From NCBI GenBank assembly GCA_029007845.1, contig JAQXIP010000038.1, positions 1-55,898 of the forward strand: a stretch of 55,898 bases of DNA. The letters are read 5' to 3'. This stretch comes from Clostridiales bacterium (GTDB taxonomy: Bacteria; Bacillota; Clostridia; Lachnospirales; Lachnospiraceae). Made by a program: the position numbers and the translations under genes. The notes below the pieces were generated by a model, which worked only from the letters and a program-made list of their open reading frames with translations, did not search any database and was not told where the DNA came from. Positions 7,601-16,624 of the stretch are shown here, in pieces (the first letter of the stretch is position 1; every line of letters starts with the position of its first letter).

Positions 7601-10600
7601 ATGGAAACATTATGTGTACTTGGAATTGAAATTGTCATTGGTCTGGTTCTCTTGTATACAGAGGGAATCATCCATCCGGCAAAAGAGGGATATCTGGTAA
7701 AACAGGAGCCGGGAGAGACCATTGCAAAGCATGACAGAAAAGAAATGGTTTCTGTCATTGTTATGTTTTTGGCAGCAGTGGTTGTCCGGGTTCTTGCCCA
7801 CGTCATCTGTCCGGGGCATGACGTTGACCGCAGCTGTTTTACCGCTTGGGCCACACGATTATCGTCAGAAGGTTTTCATGATTTTTACCAGTCAGGGGGA
7901 TTTTCAGATTATCCACCGGTTTATCTCTATATTCTGTGGTTGATCGGAAAAACAAAGGAACTTTTAAAACTTTCGGCAGATTCGGTACTGTTTGGTCTTT
8001 TACTGAAGATGCCTGCGCTGATTGCGGATCTGGCATGTGGTTTTCTTTTATACCGTCTTTCCTGTAAGCATCTGAAAGTTCACCGTATTGCTATGGTTTT
8101 AATGGCCATGTATCTGTTTAATCCAGTGGTCATATTGAATTCTGCTATGTGGGGGCAGGTGGATTCCATACTTGCTCTTTTTATGCTTTTGTTATGCTAT
8201 GCATTGACAGAGAGGAAGATGCTCTTTGCCTATATTATATTTGGATTCGGAATCCTGTTCAAACCCCAGATGATTTTTCTGGCACCGGTCATGCTTGCAG
8301 GGTTTATTGACCGTGTCTTTTTTCATCAGTTTACATTAAAAAAACTTGGACGGGAACTAATGCAGATTATTTTGGTGGCTGTATCCGGATTGCTTCTCTG
8401 TATGCCGTTTCAGATCAAAGAAGTGGCAGCCCAGTATATGGATACGCTATCCTCTTATCCATATACATCGGTAAATGCCTTTAATTTGTGGGGGATTTTT
8501 GGAAAATGCTGGGTAAGACAGGATCAGACCTTTTTCTTTCTGGAATATGAAACATGGGGGATGATTTTTGTTACGCTGGTCATTGCTGCAACCTTGTACC
8601 TGTTTATCCGTTTCCGGAAAGAGCACTGCCGTTTTTTTCAGGCATCTGCATTTGCAGTGGCGGGTATTTTTTTGTTTTCTGTCCGGATGCATGAACGGTA
8701 TTTATTTCCGGTTTTATTGCTTTTGCTTGCTGCATTTATTTACAAACCGGCGAAGGAGATCATGTGTTCCTACATTTTCTTTTCTGCTCTTCATTTTTGC
8801 AATGAGGCGTATTCCTTATATTTGTATGATCCGGATCATTATCAGCCACATAAAATCTGGACAGCTGTTTTTTCGGTACTTACCCTTGGAGTGTTTATCT
8901 ATTTCAGCCTATATTGTGCAAGGCAGAAACAAGAGAAAACATCGGAAATATCGGTGTCCGGTCTGGCATTATTGCCGGAAGGCTGGTTTGGCGGCAAAGA
9001 ATTCTATAAGGAGCGTATGGTATCCGAAAAACATCTCCGGTTTCAGCGGTCAGATCTTGTAGCGATCATTGCGATTACCGCAGTTTATTCTTGCTTTGCA
9101 ATGTATAATCTTGGAAGTACAAAAGTTCCACAGAGTGCCTTCATTTATGATGACTATGAATGTAATATCCAGCTTTTACTTCCGGAAAATACAAGAATTA
9201 AGGAGATTGCAGTTTACAATGGAAATTATGAACAGCGCAGATATAATGTGTCTGCATTTTTAGGAGAGAGGTTTACCGGAGACAGCAGTAATTTTGAAGT
9301 GGATGAAGTGTTTGCGTGGCATAAAAATGAAGTTTTGCTGACCGGAAACCGTCTGGATATCCATGGATTAAATGAAAAGGGAAGTATTCTTGAACTAGTG
9401 CTTCTAAATGAAGATGGCGAACCGGTCTGCCCGGAGAATGCCGGGGATTATCCGGGATTATTTGACGAGCAGGAATGCTTTGTGAAGGAATCTACGTTCC
9501 GTGACAGTACTTATTTTGATGAAATCTATCATGCGCGGACGGCTTATGAATATATTCACGGATTATACAGCTATGAAAATACCCATCCGCCGCTTGGGAA
9601 AATATTGATCTCTGCCGGCATACGGATCTTTGGGATGAATCCATTTGGATGGCGGTTTATGGGAACCTTGTTTGGCATATTAATGGTTCCGGTATTTTAT
9701 TTGTTCTCTAGAAAGCTGTTTCGCAGTACATGGGTGGCAACGGTGGCAACTTTGCTTTTTACCTTTGATTTCATGCACTTTACCCAATCCAGAATTGCCA
9801 CCATTGATGTATTTGTAACCTTTTTCATTATTGTAATGTATTATTTCATGTACCAGTATATTACGGTAAGCTTTTATGACCGGCCGCTTCATAAGACGTT
9901 CATCCCGCTTGGATTATGTGGTGTATTTATGGGGTTTGCCATCGCATCAAAATGGACCGGGATCTATGGAGCAGTGGGACTTGCGGTTCTTTTCTTTGTA
10001 AGTCTGTACCACCGCTTAAGAGAGTCTCTTTCTATGGAGCTGGAAACAAGAAAAAAGAAGGCATTTGTTAAGAAAAGTGTGATTACCCTTTCCTTTTGCG
10101 TTCTGATGTTTTTGATTGTACCGGGAATCATTTATCTTGGTTCCTATATTCCGTTTGTGAATGCGGATGGGGACGGGCTGGTTAAGCGGATGCTTTTAAA
10201 CCAGACATCCATGTTTTCTTATCATTCCGGCTTGGAGGATACCCATGCTTATGCTTCCCGATGGTATACCTGGCCGGTAATCTGGAAGCCGATGTGGTAT
10301 TATGCCAAAACGTTAAGCAGTACCATGGGAGAAGGCATTACAGCCATGGGTAACCCACTTGTATGGTGGGCGGGCATTCCGGCGTTTTTCCATATGATTT
10401 ATCTCTGGCTTCGCAAGCGGGATCAGAAGGCAGGTTTTCTCATCATTGCCTATTTGTCCCAGTTAGAACCGTGGATGTTCATATCAAGGACAACCTTTAT
10501 TTATCACTATATGCCAAGTACGCCGTTTGTGGCTTTAATGGTTGCCTATTCGCTATATCAGATTTATCTCTGGCGGAAGGAGTGGAAACCGGCAATCTAT

Positions 10601-10729
10601 GTGTATACCGGTGCTGCCTGCGTTCTGTTTTTCATGTATTATCCGGTGCTTTCCGGTGTGCCCGTATGGAGAAATTATGTATATATGGTTCTTCGGTGGC
10701 TGCCAAATTGGCATTTTTTGTATAGTTAG
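7601..10729 (+). CDS. GT-C glycosyltransferase fusion: N-terminal GT-C-like half plus C-terminal PMT-type half
   Basis: A 1042-residue polytopic membrane protein. The N-terminal half (about 1-440) has many membrane segments and an early GT-C loop containing CFTAWATRLSSEGFHDFY and DYPPVYLYILW. The C-terminal half (about 485-1042) resembles protein O-mannosyltransferases (PMT_2): YFDEIYHARTAYEYIHG, THPPLGKILI, GWRFMG. The DE and HPPLGK motifs are the usual acceptor/lipid-phosphate donor site residues of PMTs. Between them is a soluble beta-rich stretch (about 505-620) that may sit outside the membrane. It probably moves a sugar from a polyprenyl-phosphate donor to an extracytoplasmic acceptor. 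The substrate is unknown. The ribosome binding site is weak (GAGGCAG, about 7 bases before ATG), hinting at coupling with the upstream gene. Confidence 0.8.
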   Translation: METLCVLGIEIVIGLVLLYTEGIIHPAKEGYLVKQEPGETIAKHDRKEMVSVIVMFLAAVVVRVLAHVICPGHDVDRSCFTAWATRLSSEGFHDFYQSGGFSDYPPVYLYILWLIGKTKELLKLSADSVLFGLLLKMPALIADLACGFLLYRLSCKHLKVHRIAMVLMAMYLFNPVVILNSAMWGQVDSILALFMLLLCYALTERKMLFAYIIFGFGILFKPQMIFLAPVMLAGFIDRVFFHQFTLKKLGRELMQIILVAVSGLLLCMPFQIKEVAAQYMDTLSSYPYTSVNAFNLWGIFGKCWVRQDQTFFFLEYETWGMIFVTLVIAATLYLFIRFRKEHCRFFQASAFAVAGIFLFSVRMHERYLFPVLLLLLAAFIYKPAKEIMCSYIFFSALHFCNEAYSLYLYDPDHYQPHKIWTAVFSVLTLGVFIYFSLYCARQKQEKTSEISVSGLALLPEGWFGGKEFYKERMVSEKHLRFQRSDLVAIIAITAVYSCFAMYNLGSTKVPQSAFIYDDYECNIQLLLPENTRIKEIAVYNGNYEQRRYNVSAFLGERFTGDSSNFEVDEVFAWHKNEVLLTGNRLDIHGLNEKGSILELVLLNEDGEPVCPENAGDYPGLFDEQECFVKESTFRDSTYFDEIYHARTAYEYIHGLYSYENTHPPLGKILISAGIRIFGMNPFGWRFMGTLFGILMVPVFYLFSRKLFRSTWVATVATLLFTFDFMHFTQSRIATIDVFVTFFIIVMYYFMYQYITVSFYDRPLHKTFIPLGLCGVFMGFAIASKWTGIYGAVGLAVLFFVSLYHRLRESLSMELETRKKKAFVKKSVITLSFCVLMFLIVPGIIYLGSYIPFVNADGDGLVKRMLLNQTSMFSYHSGLEDTHAYASRWYTWPVIWKPMWYYAKTLSSTMGEGITAMGNPLVWWAGIPAFFHMIYLWLRKRDQKAGFLIIAYLSQLEPWMFISRTTFIYHYMPSTPFVALMVAYSLYQIYLWRKEWKPAIYVYTGAACVLFFMYYPVLSGVPVWRNYVYMVLRWLPNWHFLYS

Positions 10730-10762
10730 AAAAAAGAAACACTGTCCTTGTTTTTTAAGCAG

Positions 10763-10791
10763 TTGGCAATTGTGGAATTTCGTGCTAAAAT
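10763..10791 (+). promoter_or_regulatory. Sigma-A promoter for the 10826 gene cluster
   Basis: TTGGCA (10763-10768), 17-base spacer, TAAAAT (10786-10791), starting 34 bases after the glycosyltransferase stop. Confidence 0.65.
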
Positions 10792-10825
10792 AGAAAACAA
10801 TTGATTGTTGAATGGGAGGTTTGTA

Positions 10826-12223
10826 ATGGCACAGAATCTGAAACGAATGATTTCGATGATAAATAAAGGAAAGGATCTGGATGTCTGGCTTCCACAGTAT
10901 ACGGGTGCATTAGGACAGGTGTATTGTGAAAATGCGATTGTTCATTTTCTTATGAATTACTATGTGATGTTTGAGCAGACGGCAGAGCATCAGATGGATC
11001 AGACTGAGAAAACAGCGGTGGATGCAATTAACCGTGCTGTGGAGATCTTGTCTTATGAGAGAGAGGAACAAGAGATTCGTGAAGCAGTAGAAGCGTTATC
11101 CCAGATCCGGACTTCTGTAATGAATCGGATGGATGTACTGACTGCCTATGCAGACCGGCTTCAGATCTATGAATATCTGCTGAATCGGATGGAATACTCC
11201 TATCAGGAGAATGTGTGCGTACCAGATGAGTCTGTTTTCACACAGAAACTGCTCCAGTTTATTTTTTCTTCCAAGGAAAATGTGGTGGTCAACGAGACAA
11301 TTCAGGAAGTGGTTGGGCAGCTACCGGTTCGCATGGCCAGATCCAGATTTTTTGAAATATTGAAGAACAGCATTGCTTTGTATAAGGATTCGGATAAGGA
11401 ATCGCTGAAAAGCTTTCAGTATATGCTGGAAACAAGCGCAGGAATCTATGAGCCTGCAGGACAGTCTGAGTATTTTACCGAACTTGGTGCAGAGATTGAT
11501 GCATTCCGTACCGTAGATTATGAGACATTATCAGAGGAAGAATTTCATAACATGCAGGAAACACTTGCGGATCTTACCGGGCGGCTTCTTTTGGCAACAG
11601 ACCGGTTCATGATCCTTCAGGAAGTGATTAATCCGCTTCTGGCTTATGCAGAGGCACTGCCATATGCCAAAGAAAATGAAGTGATGGAGAAAGCAAGAGA
11701 GATTACGACTGCCATATTGGATTTATTTGGTCAGAAGGATGCAGCACAGATTCCAGATGAAATTGATGCAAAACTAATGGAACTGGAAGGAATTCAGGAA
11801 GAGTTAAATGAGAAACAGCAGCTTTTGGAGGCTGTATTGGATCAGATTCTTTTGTCCAATAAAGACCAGGCACAGCAGCTGGGACTATTGGAGGCACTTT
11901 TGGTATATCAGAAAATATCCAAGCTTCTTTCTACCAGTATTTTCATTGACACGGAAGGAACGGAGGATAGCCTTCCAGTGGAAAAAAATGACATAGAAAA
12001 GGCACAGGAAGAATTAATTGAAAAAATGGCAGTTCTGTTTAAAGAAAGACCGATCCGTTATTTACGTGCGGTTATCGCAAACACGCTGCCAAATGTACCG
12101 GTATTTTTCCAGAACAGTGATGAAGTAAAACAGTATATTGAAGAAGCACTGGCACAATGTCACGATCCGTCAGAAAAGAAGGTATCAATGGAGTTACTGG
12201 AACAGTTGATGGAAGCGGAATAA
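10826..12223 (+). CDS. Uncharacterised all-helical cytosolic protein
   Basis: A 465-residue protein I do not recognise. It is acidic, rich in Glu, Gln and Leu, lacks membrane segments and a signal peptide, and appears helical almost throughout. Start ATG 10826 is preferred over the TTG 21 bases upstream because GGGAGG lies 6 bases before it. It opens a cluster with a small unknown protein, a DUF2953 membrane protein and GerW, with gaps of 16-28 bases, so an operon is likely. Because two members are linked to sporulation, a role in spore formation is possible, but this is context only. Confidence 0.75.
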   Translation: MAQNLKRMISMINKGKDLDVWLPQYTGALGQVYCENAIVHFLMNYYVMFEQTAEHQMDQTEKTAVDAINRAVEILSYEREEQEIREAVEALSQIRTSVMNRMDVLTAYADRLQIYEYLLNRMEYSYQENVCVPDESVFTQKLLQFIFSSKENVVVNETIQEVVGQLPVRMARSRFFEILKNSIALYKDSDKESLKSFQYMLETSAGIYEPAGQSEYFTELGAEIDAFRTVDYETLSEEEFHNMQETLADLTGRLLLATDRFMILQEVINPLLAYAEALPYAKENEVMEKAREITTAILDLFGQKDAAQIPDEIDAKLMELEGIQEELNEKQQLLEAVLDQILLSNKDQAQQLGLLEALLVYQKISKLLSTSIFIDTEGTEDSLPVEKNDIEKAQEELIEKMAVLFKERPIRYLRAVIANTLPNVPVFFQNSDEVKQYIEEALAQCHDPSEKKVSMELLEQLMEAE

Positions 12224-12248
12224 AGGAATCTAAGACAGGGTGAATAAT

Positions 12249-12563
12249 ATGATTAAATGGAGCAGTAAATTGTATGTGGATGAGTTCCTGCAAAAAAAGC
12301 TGCATCGTACAAAACGGCTTCTGGAACAGAATAAGGGTGACCTGTTTGTCTACTGCATAACATTGTCTGAAAATGAGAATAATCTGTTTGATATCCTGTC
12401 CGGAATGGAATTAAGATTTTCCTATTATAAAAACAAGGAAATTGTAGTAGTGGGGCTGGCTGGCAGCAAAAAATCAGCGGCAAAGATCGTTGCACAGATT
12501 GTGGAAGAAATGTATAATCAGACGGGAGAATTCAATGTAAAGCAATTTTTCCAGACGGGTTAA
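12249..12563 (+). CDS. Small conserved-looking protein of unknown function
   Basis: A 104-residue protein with mixed alpha/beta pattern: a basic helix near the start (LQKKLHRTKRLLEQ), beta strands LFVYCITL and EIVVVGLAGSKKSA, and a helix KIVAQIVEEMYN. It has no membrane segment. ATG 12249 is preferred with AGGGTGA 7 bases ahead; a GTG at 12240 is the alternative. It sits 25 bases after the helical protein and 28 before the DUF2953 gene, so co-expression is likely. No function can be named. Confidence 0.7.
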   Translation: MIKWSSKLYVDEFLQKKLHRTKRLLEQNKGDLFVYCITLSENENNLFDILSGMELRFSYYKNKEIVVVGLAGSKKSAAKIVAQIVEEMYNQTGEFNVKQFFQTG

Positions 12564-12591
12564 CTGGAAGGTAGGATGAGGGTAGAATCGA

Positions 12592-13470
12592 ATGCATCTG
12601 TTTTTAAAAATACTTGGAGTGGCTGGAATGATATTCGGCTCTTTGGTGGGCATTTTATTTCTTGTCATTCTTTTGGTTTTATTTGTTCCGGTTTTTTACC
12701 GGATATCGGGAAATAATAAGGATGAAAAGCATCATATTCTTGGAAAAGTGACCTGGCTGTTTCCAGCATTCGCTGGGAAAGGCGGCTATGAAGACGGACA
12801 GCTTTTTTATCATTTTCGGATCTTCGGATTTTATCTGATGCGTTATCCGGATTATAAGTCTTCCACTTCAAGAAGGAAACCGAAGATGAAACCAAATCCC
12901 AAAACAAAAACAAATCCCAAAACAGATTCCGAGAAGAAAAATCCGGAAAAGAGCTTAATCAGGGATTCTGATTTTGAAAAAGAGTGGGAAAAGGAGACTG
13001 AAAAGGAGACAGAAAAGAAAGCAGAAAAGAACCAGATAGAGAAAAAGGAAGAGCAGGAAAGAACAAAAGAGAAGGAAGAGAAGAAAAACGGTCTCTGGAA
13101 ATCATTCCGCCAGATCTTGTCATTTTTAGAGGAAGAAGAAAACAAACTGGCTTTCCGCAAGCTGAAACATACTTTCATCCGGCTCGCAAAGGTGCTTCGT
13201 CCAAAGAAAATAAAAGGTTGCGTTCTGTTTGGGATGGATGATCCGGCACTTACCGCACAAATAGTTGGCATAATTGCCATCATTTATGGTATGATAGGTT
13301 ATGGGATCGAGATACATCCGGATTTCAACGGGAAAAGACTTGACTATGAATTTGAGATCGCTGGACATATTTCGGTATTCTCATTAATCTGCCCACTGAT
13401 CTCACTATGGAAAAGCGGACAGCTTAAGGTATTGAAACATAATTTTGAGAACATAATGAATGAGGAATAA
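12592..13470 (+). CDS. DUF2953 membrane protein
   Basis: A 292-residue protein with an N-terminal membrane segment (about residues 5-37), a short folded part, a highly charged Lys/Glu region (about 95-165, with many EKE repeats) and a C-terminal part ending in FSLICPLISLWKSGQLKVLKHNF. The DUF2953 family is regularly encoded directly before ytfJ/gerW in Clostridia, as here (16-base gap). The family is thought to be sporulation-associated; its biochemical role is unknown. The A-rich charged linker explains the long reverse-strand open frame here, which I take as an artefact. Confidence 0.8.
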   Translation: MHLFLKILGVAGMIFGSLVGILFLVILLVLFVPVFYRISGNNKDEKHHILGKVTWLFPAFAGKGGYEDGQLFYHFRIFGFYLMRYPDYKSSTSRRKPKMKPNPKTKTNPKTDSEKKNPEKSLIRDSDFEKEWEKETEKETEKKAEKNQIEKKEEQERTKEKEEKKNGLWKSFRQILSFLEEEENKLAFRKLKHTFIRLAKVLRPKKIKGCVLFGMDDPALTAQIVGIIAIIYGMIGYGIEIHPDFNGKRLDYEFEIAGHISVFSLICPLISLWKSGQLKVLKHNFENIMNEE

Positions 13471-13486
13471 ACAGGAGGGTACAAAG

Positions 13487-13882
13487 ATGGGTAATCAATT
13501 TAATGAAACAGTAGAATCGTTATTCCGGGGCATGGATTCTTTTATTTCTGCCAAAACCGTAGTTGGCGATGCAGTCCGCGTGGATGATAAGACGATTATT
13601 CTGCCACTGGTAGACGTATCTTTTGGTGTTGGCGCAGGAGCATTTTCCGATACGAACCAGAAACAGAATGCGGGCGGTGGTCTTGGCGGAAAAATGTCAC
13701 CAAGTTCCATTCTTGTGTTACAGGACGGAAAAGCAAAACTCGTAAATATTAAGAATCAGGATACCGTTACAAAGGTGCTGGATATGCTGCCGGATCTGTT
13801 AGACCGGTTTAAGAAAAAAGATGGGGAAGACATTGAAGATAGTCCGGAACTGGATGAGGCAATTCAGAAGGCATCTGAATAA
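13487..13882 (+). CDS. gerW: GerW family sporulation protein
   Basis: A 131-residue protein of the YtfJ/GerW family. It starts MGNQFNETVESLFRGMDSF and has the family core VVGDAVRVDDKTIILPL..VSFGVGAGAF, a Gly-rich loop and SPSSILVLQDGKAKLV. In Bacillus, GerW is a forespore protein needed for normal germination. ATG 13487 is chosen because AGGAGGG precedes it by 8 bases; an earlier ATG at 13460 would overlap the DUF2953 gene. It ends the cluster and supports the view that this organism can make spores. Confidence 0.93.
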   Translation: MGNQFNETVESLFRGMDSFISAKTVVGDAVRVDDKTIILPLVDVSFGVGAGAFSDTNQKQNAGGGLGGKMSPSSILVLQDGKAKLVNIKNQDTVTKVLDMLPDLLDRFKKKDGEDIEDSPELDEAIQKASE

Positions 13883-13898
13883 AAAAAATATTTTTTGC

Positions 13899-13927
13899 TT
13901 GCATTCTTTCTATTGTTCTGATAGAAT
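13899..13927 (+). promoter_or_regulatory. Promoter of rpmB
   Basis: TTGCAT (13899-13904), 17-base spacer, TAGAAT (13922-13927). The rpmB start lies 36 bases downstream with AAGGAGGTG as ribosome binding site. Confidence 0.7.
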
Positions 13928-13962
13928 GGGTTTGTTTGAGTTATGTTTAAGGAGGTGCTATC

Positions 13963-14148
13963 ATGGCAAAATGTGCAGTTTGTGGTAAGGGTGCTCATTT
14001 CGGAATCGCAGTGAGCCATTCCCATAGAAGAAGTAATAAAATATGGAAACCAAACGTAAAGTCTGTTAAAGTCAAAGTAAATGGCGGCGCTAAGAAAATG
14101 AACGTTTGTACTTCCTGCTTAAGATCTGGTCTTGTTGAGCGTGCATAA
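13963..14148 (+). CDS. rpmB: 50S ribosomal protein L28
   Basis: A 61-residue protein with the usual L28 features: MAKCAVCGK, SHRRSNKIWKPN and VCTSCLRSGLVER. Both CxxC pairs are present, so this is the zinc-binding (C+) form. Length is typical. It has its own promoter and a strong downstream terminator, so it is a single-gene unit, next to yloU-fakA-recG as in many Firmicutes. Confidence 0.97.
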   Translation: MAKCAVCGKGAHFGIAVSHSHRRSNKIWKPNVKSVKVKVNGGAKKMNVCTSCLRSGLVERA

Positions 14149-14185
14149 TTTTTATGCGTCTGTGTTGATAACAGATATGATAAGA

Positions 14186-14217
14186 AAAGTTAAGTATTAA
14201 TTACTTAACTTTTTTTA
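14186..14217. terminator. Terminator after rpmB, shared with the minus-strand small gene
   Basis: AAAAGTTAAGT (14186-14195) pairs with ACTTAACTTTT and is followed by a run of T on the plus strand. The A-run on the left gives a T-run on the minus strand, so it can end both rpmB and the convergent 45-residue gene. Confidence 0.85.
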
Positions 14218-14230
14218 TGTTGCAGGAAAA

Positions 14231-14368
14231 TTAACAGCAGAACAGATGATACCCAATTAAAAGAAACAGGGCAATTAACAGGCATAGGATAAATGCATTT
14301 TTAATGAACAGGCCAAGGACCATTCCAACAGCAATCCAGATTAAAATAAAACCGGTTACTTTTTTCAT
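14231..14368 (-). CDS. Small membrane protein, 45 residues
   Basis: A short gene in an otherwise empty 340-base gap. ATG is at 14368-14366 and the stop at 14231-14233. The product starts MKKVTGFILIWIAVGMVLG and ends LIGYHLFCC. It has two hydrophobic segments (about residues 5-22 and 25-43) joined by a short turn with one Lys. GGCGGA lies about 6 bases before the start. It ends just before a terminator with a T-run on this strand. The regular pattern, the positive N terminus and the Cys-Cys end look like a real small membrane protein of a type seen in Clostridia. Its function is unknown. Confidence 0.7.
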   Translation of the reverse strand: MKKVTGFILIWIAVGMVLGLFIKNAFILCLLIALFLLIGYHLFCC

Positions 14369-14444
14369 ACATATCCGCCAAATTCAGTTTATCTATAATA
14401 TTATATGATAGGAATGTGTAATTCATGCCCGGCATATTTTCCTG

Positions 14445-14473
14445 TTTCTTTTTTATAGAAAAAAGGGTATAAT
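14445..14473 (+). promoter_or_regulatory. Promoter of the yloU-fakA operon
   Basis: A perfect TATAAT (14468-14473) with TTTCTT (14445-14450) 17 bases upstream. The -35 is weak, but the position 36 bases before the coding start fits. Confidence 0.55.
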
Positions 14474-14508
14474 ATTGAAAGGGCGATATGCCAGAAGGAG
14501 GTATGCAG

Positions 14509-14865
14509 ATGAAAGGACATGTAAATACTCAGATGGGGGATATCCAGATCAGCGAAGATGTTCTGGCAAAATATGCCGGTTCTGCTGCAGTTGAGTGTTT
14601 CGGTGTAGTTGGTATGGCATCCATTAATATGAAGGATGGAATTGTAAAATTACTAAAAAAGGATAATATCAGCCGGGGAGTCAATGTCATTATGGATGAG
14701 GACGCGATGGAGATCGGGCTTCATATCATAGTTGCCTATGGTGTCAGCATTGCTGCGGTTGCGGAGAATCTGATTGAAAATGTGAAATATAAAGTGGAGG
14801 ATATGACTGGAATCCAGGTGAAAAAGATCCGCATATATGTAGAAGGAGTAAGGGTAACCGAATAA
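14509..14865 (+). CDS. Asp23/Gls24 (DUF322, YloU-like) envelope stress family protein
   Basis: A 118-residue protein with the family outline: GDIQISEDVLAKYAGSAAVECFGVVGM at the start, then INVIMDEDAMEIGLHIIVAYG-like strands and KIRIYVEGVRV at the end. ATG 14509 is chosen because AGGAGG lies 8 bases before it; the ATGs at 14488 and 14503 lie before or too close to it. The gene precedes fakA by 40 bases, the standard yloU-yloV order in Firmicutes. The family is linked to cell-envelope homeostasis and to membrane lipid metabolism, with no known enzyme activity. Confidence 0.9.
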   Translation: MKGHVNTQMGDIQISEDVLAKYAGSAAVECFGVVGMASINMKDGIVKLLKKDNISRGVNVIMDEDAMEIGLHIIVAYGVSIAAVAENLIENVKYKVEDMTGIQVKKIRIYVEGVRVTE

Positions 14866-14905
14866 GACCGGTTCGGAATTCGTATTTGTTAAGGAGGACA
14901 CATTT

Positions 14906-16612
14906 GTGGGGATAAAAGAAATCGATGCGAAAATCCTGCAGACTGCGTTTCTGGCAGGAGCACAATGTATCGAGTCAAAGAAAGAATATATTAATGAACT
15001 AAATGTTTTTCCGGTACCGGACGGTGATACTGGTACGAACATGACCATGACGATTATGGCGGCGGCAAAAGAAGTGGGGTTGTTGGAAAATCCTGATATG
15101 AAGACCGTGTGTAAGACCATTTCCAGTGGATCGTTAAGGGGTGCAAGGGGAAACTCTGGTGTGATTTTGTCCCAGCTTTTACGCGGACTTACAAAATCGC
15201 TGATGGAGAAAGAAACCATTACGACGAAGGATATGGCAGAAGCCTTTGAAAAAGCGGTAGAAACTGCATACAAAGCGGTTATGAAGCCAAAGGAAGGAAC
15301 CATTCTTACGGTTGCAAAAGGTGGCGCCAAAAAAGCAGCAGAACTATCCGAACAGGATCTGGACTTTGAAACCTTTGGCGAACAGGTTATCGCATATATG
15401 GAGGAAACGCTTCAGAAGACTCCGGAAATGCTGCCGGTATTAAAGGAGGCAGGTGTAGTAGACTCCGGTGGACAGGGACTTTTAACAATCATTATGGGAG
15501 CCTATGATGCAATTACCGGTAAAGTTACGGATGTCAGGATTCCATCCGGAGAGGTAAAAGCAGCCGTTTCCACAAGGAAAGTCGATAGTTCTAATTTATC
15601 CACATCGGATATTAAATATGGATATTGTACGGAGTTTATTATTCTTCTGCCAGAGAATTCGGATTATAATATTGCAAAAGAAAATGCTTTTAAACAGTAT
15701 CTGGAAACAATTGGGGATTCTCTTGTAGTGGTGTCTGATGAGGATGTGGTAAAAGTCCATGTTCATACAAATGATCCGGGACTGGCGATCCAGAAAGCCC
15801 TCACATATGGCGCACTTTCCAATATGAAGATTGACAATATGCGTTTGGAGCATACGGAGAAATTATTCAAAGAGGAGCAGGGCAGTCCTGAAATCACCCC
15901 GGATTTCAAGCAGGCAGACGAAGAGATGCATAAGGAAGCAAATCCCCGGAAAGATGTCGGGTTTATCAGTGTCTCCATGGGAGAAGGAATGGATGAAATC
16001 TTCCAGGGACTTGGTGTGGATGTGATTATTGAAGGCGGACAGACGATGAATCCAAGTACAGAGGATATGCTGAATGCCATTGCGAAAGTAAATGCAGATA
16101 CCATCTATATTCTGCCGAATAATAAAAACATTATTCTTGCGGCGGGACAGGCAAGAGATCTGACCGAAGATAAGAAGATTATTGTGATTCCTTCTACTAC
16201 GATACCACAGGGGATTACAGCAATGATTAATCATGTTGTGAATCATACTCCGGAAGAAAATGAAGCACATATGATTGAAGAGATGAATAAGGTTCATACC
16301 GGACAGGTAACGTATGCAGTCCGGGATACGAGTATTGATGGAATGAGTATTGAAAAAGGTAATATTATGGGAATCGGCGACGGAAAAATTGTTTCGGTTG
16401 CCAGTGATGTTGCATCTGCAGCAAAAGAGATGGTCGCTTACATGATGAACGATGAGGCAGGGCTTATTAGCATATACTATGGAGAAGAAGTAACAAAAGA
16501 GGATGCAGAGGCTTTGTGTGATACATTATCCGAACAGTATCCGGATTGTGAAGTAGAGTTGAATTATGGCGGCCAGCCAATTTATTATTATGTGATTTCC
16601 ATTGAACCTTAA
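14906..16612 (+). CDS. fakA: Fatty acid kinase catalytic subunit (DAK/DhaL-type, YloV)
   Basis: A 568-residue protein. The N-terminal DhaL-type kinase domain (about 1-200) has NVFPVPDGDTGTNM with the Asp residues that bind Mg-ATP, then SLRGARGNSGVILSQLLRG. The middle and C-terminal part (about 300-568) is the YloV-specific region with GFISVSMGEGMDEIF and ILPNNKNIILAAGQA. FakA phosphorylates fatty acids held by a DegV-type FakB protein, feeding acyl-phosphate into phospholipid synthesis; no fakB is in the window. The start is GTG 14906 with AAGGAGG 7-8 bases ahead. Length and context are typical. Confidence 0.93.
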   Translation: MGIKEIDAKILQTAFLAGAQCIESKKEYINELNVFPVPDGDTGTNMTMTIMAAAKEVGLLENPDMKTVCKTISSGSLRGARGNSGVILSQLLRGLTKSLMEKETITTKDMAEAFEKAVETAYKAVMKPKEGTILTVAKGGAKKAAELSEQDLDFETFGEQVIAYMEETLQKTPEMLPVLKEAGVVDSGGQGLLTIIMGAYDAITGKVTDVRIPSGEVKAAVSTRKVDSSNLSTSDIKYGYCTEFIILLPENSDYNIAKENAFKQYLETIGDSLVVVSDEDVVKVHVHTNDPGLAIQKALTYGALSNMKIDNMRLEHTEKLFKEEQGSPEITPDFKQADEEMHKEANPRKDVGFISVSMGEGMDEIFQGLGVDVIIEGGQTMNPSTEDMLNAIAKVNADTIYILPNNKNIILAAGQARDLTEDKKIIVIPSTTIPQGITAMINHVVNHTPEENEAHMIEEMNKVHTGQVTYAVRDTSIDGMSIEKGNIMGIGDGKIVSVASDVASAAKEMVAYMMNDEAGLISIYYGEEVTKEDAEALCDTLSEQYPDCEVELNYGGQPIYYYVISIEP

Positions 16613-16624
16613 AAAGTCTGTGTG

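Noticed and set aside
12852-13283. Long minus-strand open frame rich in Ser and Phe
   Set aside because: It mirrors the Lys/Glu-rich linker of the DUF2953 gene; composition bias on the other strand explains it.
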